The notes beneath the pieces were generated by a model. That model saw only the letters and a list, made by a program, of their open reading frames with translations, was not told the DNA's origin and made no database searches. A stretch of 23,237 bases of DNA from an uncultured Gemmatimonadota bacterium (GTDB taxonomy: Bacteria > Gemmatimonadota > Gemmatimonadetes > Gemmatimonadales > GWC2-71-9), in contig CALGOK010000097.1 of the NCBI GenBank assembly GCA_937961295.1, positions 1 through 23,237 of the forward strand, given 5' to 3'. Positions within the stretch are counted from its first letter, which is position 1. Every line of letters starts with the position of its first letter. Shown piece after piece: positions 21,953-23,237 of the stretch. A program made the translations under genes and the position numbers.

Positions 21953-23237
21953 GGGGTGACCTCCACGGTGAGGACATGGGGCGGAGCCGATGGTTCGTTG
22001 CACGTGAGGCGAAAGCTGCCGGGAGTGTCGAAGGGCAGCTCGAGGTATGGTGCCGGTGCGCCGACGTCGCCCAGGTCCCGGACGGCTCCGTCGGCCAGCA
22101 CTTCGCTCAACCGAAACGGACACGGCGGCGGCCGGTGGCGAATGAGGCGCACGGTGGTGCCCGCTCGGACGGTGGTCGTGGTTGTCGGCCACCAGAAGTA
22201 CTGGTTCAGTCCGTCGTCGAGTTTGGTGTACAGGAAGTCGTACATCAGGTAGTCGAACGAGATGGATGGCAGGCCGTCCGCCGATCCGGTCATCACGATG
22301 TCCTCGCTGGCCCCGGGCACGATGAGGGCAGGGACCCATCGCGCAACCCCCGCCGCATCGGTGTGGCCAGGAACCGTCAGATCAACGGTTCCGCGAGCGG
22401 TGCGGAGCATCAGGCTGACCGGAGTCCCCGCGACGGCGTTGCCGAATCGGTCGGTCGCGCGGATCGCGTACTCGATCGTGACCTCCGACCCCCTACTCCT
22501 GCGACTGATCGCCTGGTGGACTGGGGTGCCCGTGGATGCCCAGATCCACTGGAGCGATGCTGCTTGACCGGGACGCACCGTGGCATGGAAGGTCGCCACC
22601 GGGCCGTTGAACGACCCGTCGCGTGGCTTGGCGCCCACGGCCTGGAGCCCGGCGGTCTCGCCGACCTGCCAGGTGGCGAAGATCTCCCCGGCGGCGTCGG
22701 TCGCATCGGCGACGGGGGTGACCATTCCTCCCAGCCAGTCGATCGGCTCGCCGGCCATCGGCTCGCCCCGCCAGGTCAGCCGAGCCCGCAGGGGAACCGG
22801 AATCACGCTGCCCACCTCAACCTCGTGATGGTCGGCTCCGATGACCGCGAACACGGGGTTGATGGCGGTGGCCAGGAACTCCACCGTTGACGATGGGTTC
22901 GCGACGAGTGATGCGCGGGCACTCCTGACTCCTGTGGTAGGGCCACCCAGCGTCCACCGCGCCATCGCAACGCCGTTCGCGTCCGTCGGACCATCGCCCA
23001 CGATTGAGCCGGAGCTCGTGGTCCACGAGAGCGCGACACCCGGGAGGGGACTCCCATCCTGGCGCACCACCACGCGCAACGGCTCACCGAGAGGGCGACC
23101 GGGGATGCCATCCTGCCCGGTGCCGGAGTTCGCAGCGAGGGCGAGGGTGATTTCGCTGCCCGCTGGCGGTGGCGGGACCGACGGCGGCGGGGGAACCGGC
23201 GTTCCCGGACCGGCGGGATCGCCGCTGCAGGCGGCGG
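21949..23237 (-). CDS. Ig-like repeat lipoprotein D with cupredoxin-like C-terminal domain (5' end cut by window edge)
   Basis: About 429 codons are visible; the start and most of the signal peptide lie beyond the right edge. The visible part begins AACSGDPAGPGTPVPPPP, the lipidation site and linker seen in paralog B. It continues with the shared motif (GTGQDGIPGRPLGEPLRVVV), Ig-like domains (GPTDANGVAMARWTL, DAAGEIFATWQV, TDRFGNAVAGTPVSL) and a cupredoxin-like end. PPPCPFRLSEV and FRLTCNEPS supply the Cys pair, here 40 residues apart. It shares VGSVIPVPLRARLTWRGEPM and EPIDWLGG with near-identical sequence in B. As the most upstream gene visible, it may head the operon D-C-B-A or be preceded by further copies. 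Confidence 0.8.
   Translation of the reverse strand, partial: AACSGDPAGPGTPVPPPPSVPPPPAGSEITLALAANSGTGQDGIPGRPLGEPLRVVVRQDGSPLPGVALSWTTSSGSIVGDGPTDANGVAMARWTLGGPTTGVRSARASLVANPSSTVEFLATAINPVFAVIGADHHEVEVGSVIPVPLRARLTWRGEPMAGEPIDWLGGMVTPVADATDAAGEIFATWQVGETAGLQAVGAKPRDGSFNGPVATFHATVRPGQAASLQWIWASTGTPVHQAISRRSRGSEVTIEYAIRATDRFGNAVAGTPVSLMLRTARGTVDLTVPGHTDAAGVARWVPALIVPGASEDIVMTGSADGLPSISFDYLMYDFLYTKLDDGLNQYFWWPTTTTTVRAGTTVRLIRHRPPPCPFRLSEVLADGAVRDLGDVGAPAPYLELPFDTPGSFRLTCNEPSAPPHVLTVEVTP
23183..23237 (+). repeat. 55-nt direct repeat, copy 2 (lipoprotein D linker)
   Basis: Identical to 20470-20524 and reaching the last base of the window. It points to recent duplication or gene conversion between lipoproteins B and D. 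Confidence 0.9.

Overview
This window is GC-rich chromosomal DNA from a bacterium, most likely a member of the Gemmatimonadota. The lineage call is an inference. It rests on tandem lipoproteins of invasin-type Ig-like repeats with a cupredoxin-like tail, a Ser/Thr kinase fused to a TolB/FlgO-like domain and TPRs, DUF6624 and glyoxalase-like secreted proteins, and very strong third-position GC bias that leaves long open antisense frames. I see no rRNA, tRNA, CRISPR array, transposase or phage gene.

Left edge (1-645, minus strand): the start of a hemolysin III-family membrane protein, cut by the window edge, and a DoxX-family membrane protein.

Metabolic cluster (879-11374, plus strand): seven tightly packed genes that look like one operon. 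In order they are a GabT-like class III aminotransferase, a nitrilase-superfamily amidase, an unusually long (936 aa) Orn/Lys/Arg-type decarboxylase, an ATP-grasp ligase, a C45-type Ntn acyltransferase/amide hydrolase, a Sad/YneI-like succinate-semialdehyde dehydrogenase, and a sodium:solute symporter. The two end reactions (GabT-like and Sad-like) point to a GABA-to-succinate route. A decarboxylase, an amide-forming ligase and two amide-cleaving enzymes between them suggest uptake and breakdown of an amino acid or amine through a conjugated intermediate, comparable in logic to gamma-glutamylputrescine catabolism but with different enzyme families. This is the best candidate here for an undescribed system. 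The amidase appears to start at an ACG codon, and a near-perfect 28-bp hairpin separates the symporter from the rest.

Minus-strand operon (11340-14053): a secreted DUF6624 protein, an isochorismatase-family hydrolase, and an exported amidohydrolase with a C-terminal membrane anchor. Its last gene overlaps the symporter tail-to-tail. A small plus-strand gene of unknown function (14200-14655) has a good sigma70-like promoter.

Kinase pair (14675-17679, minus): a Ser/Thr protein kinase, apparently expressed from a leaderless mRNA, overlaps a glyoxalase-like lipoprotein by 4 bp.

Lipoprotein array (17719-23237, minus): four paralogous Ig-like/cupredoxin-like lipoproteins in tandem, the first cut by the right edge, plus the 3' remnant of a fifth. 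They alternate between two subtypes, which suggests duplication of a two-gene unit. One paralog keeps a His...Cys-x-x-His copper-type site. In the other three that His is a Cys and the second His is gone, so the metal site seems to have become a Cys pair.
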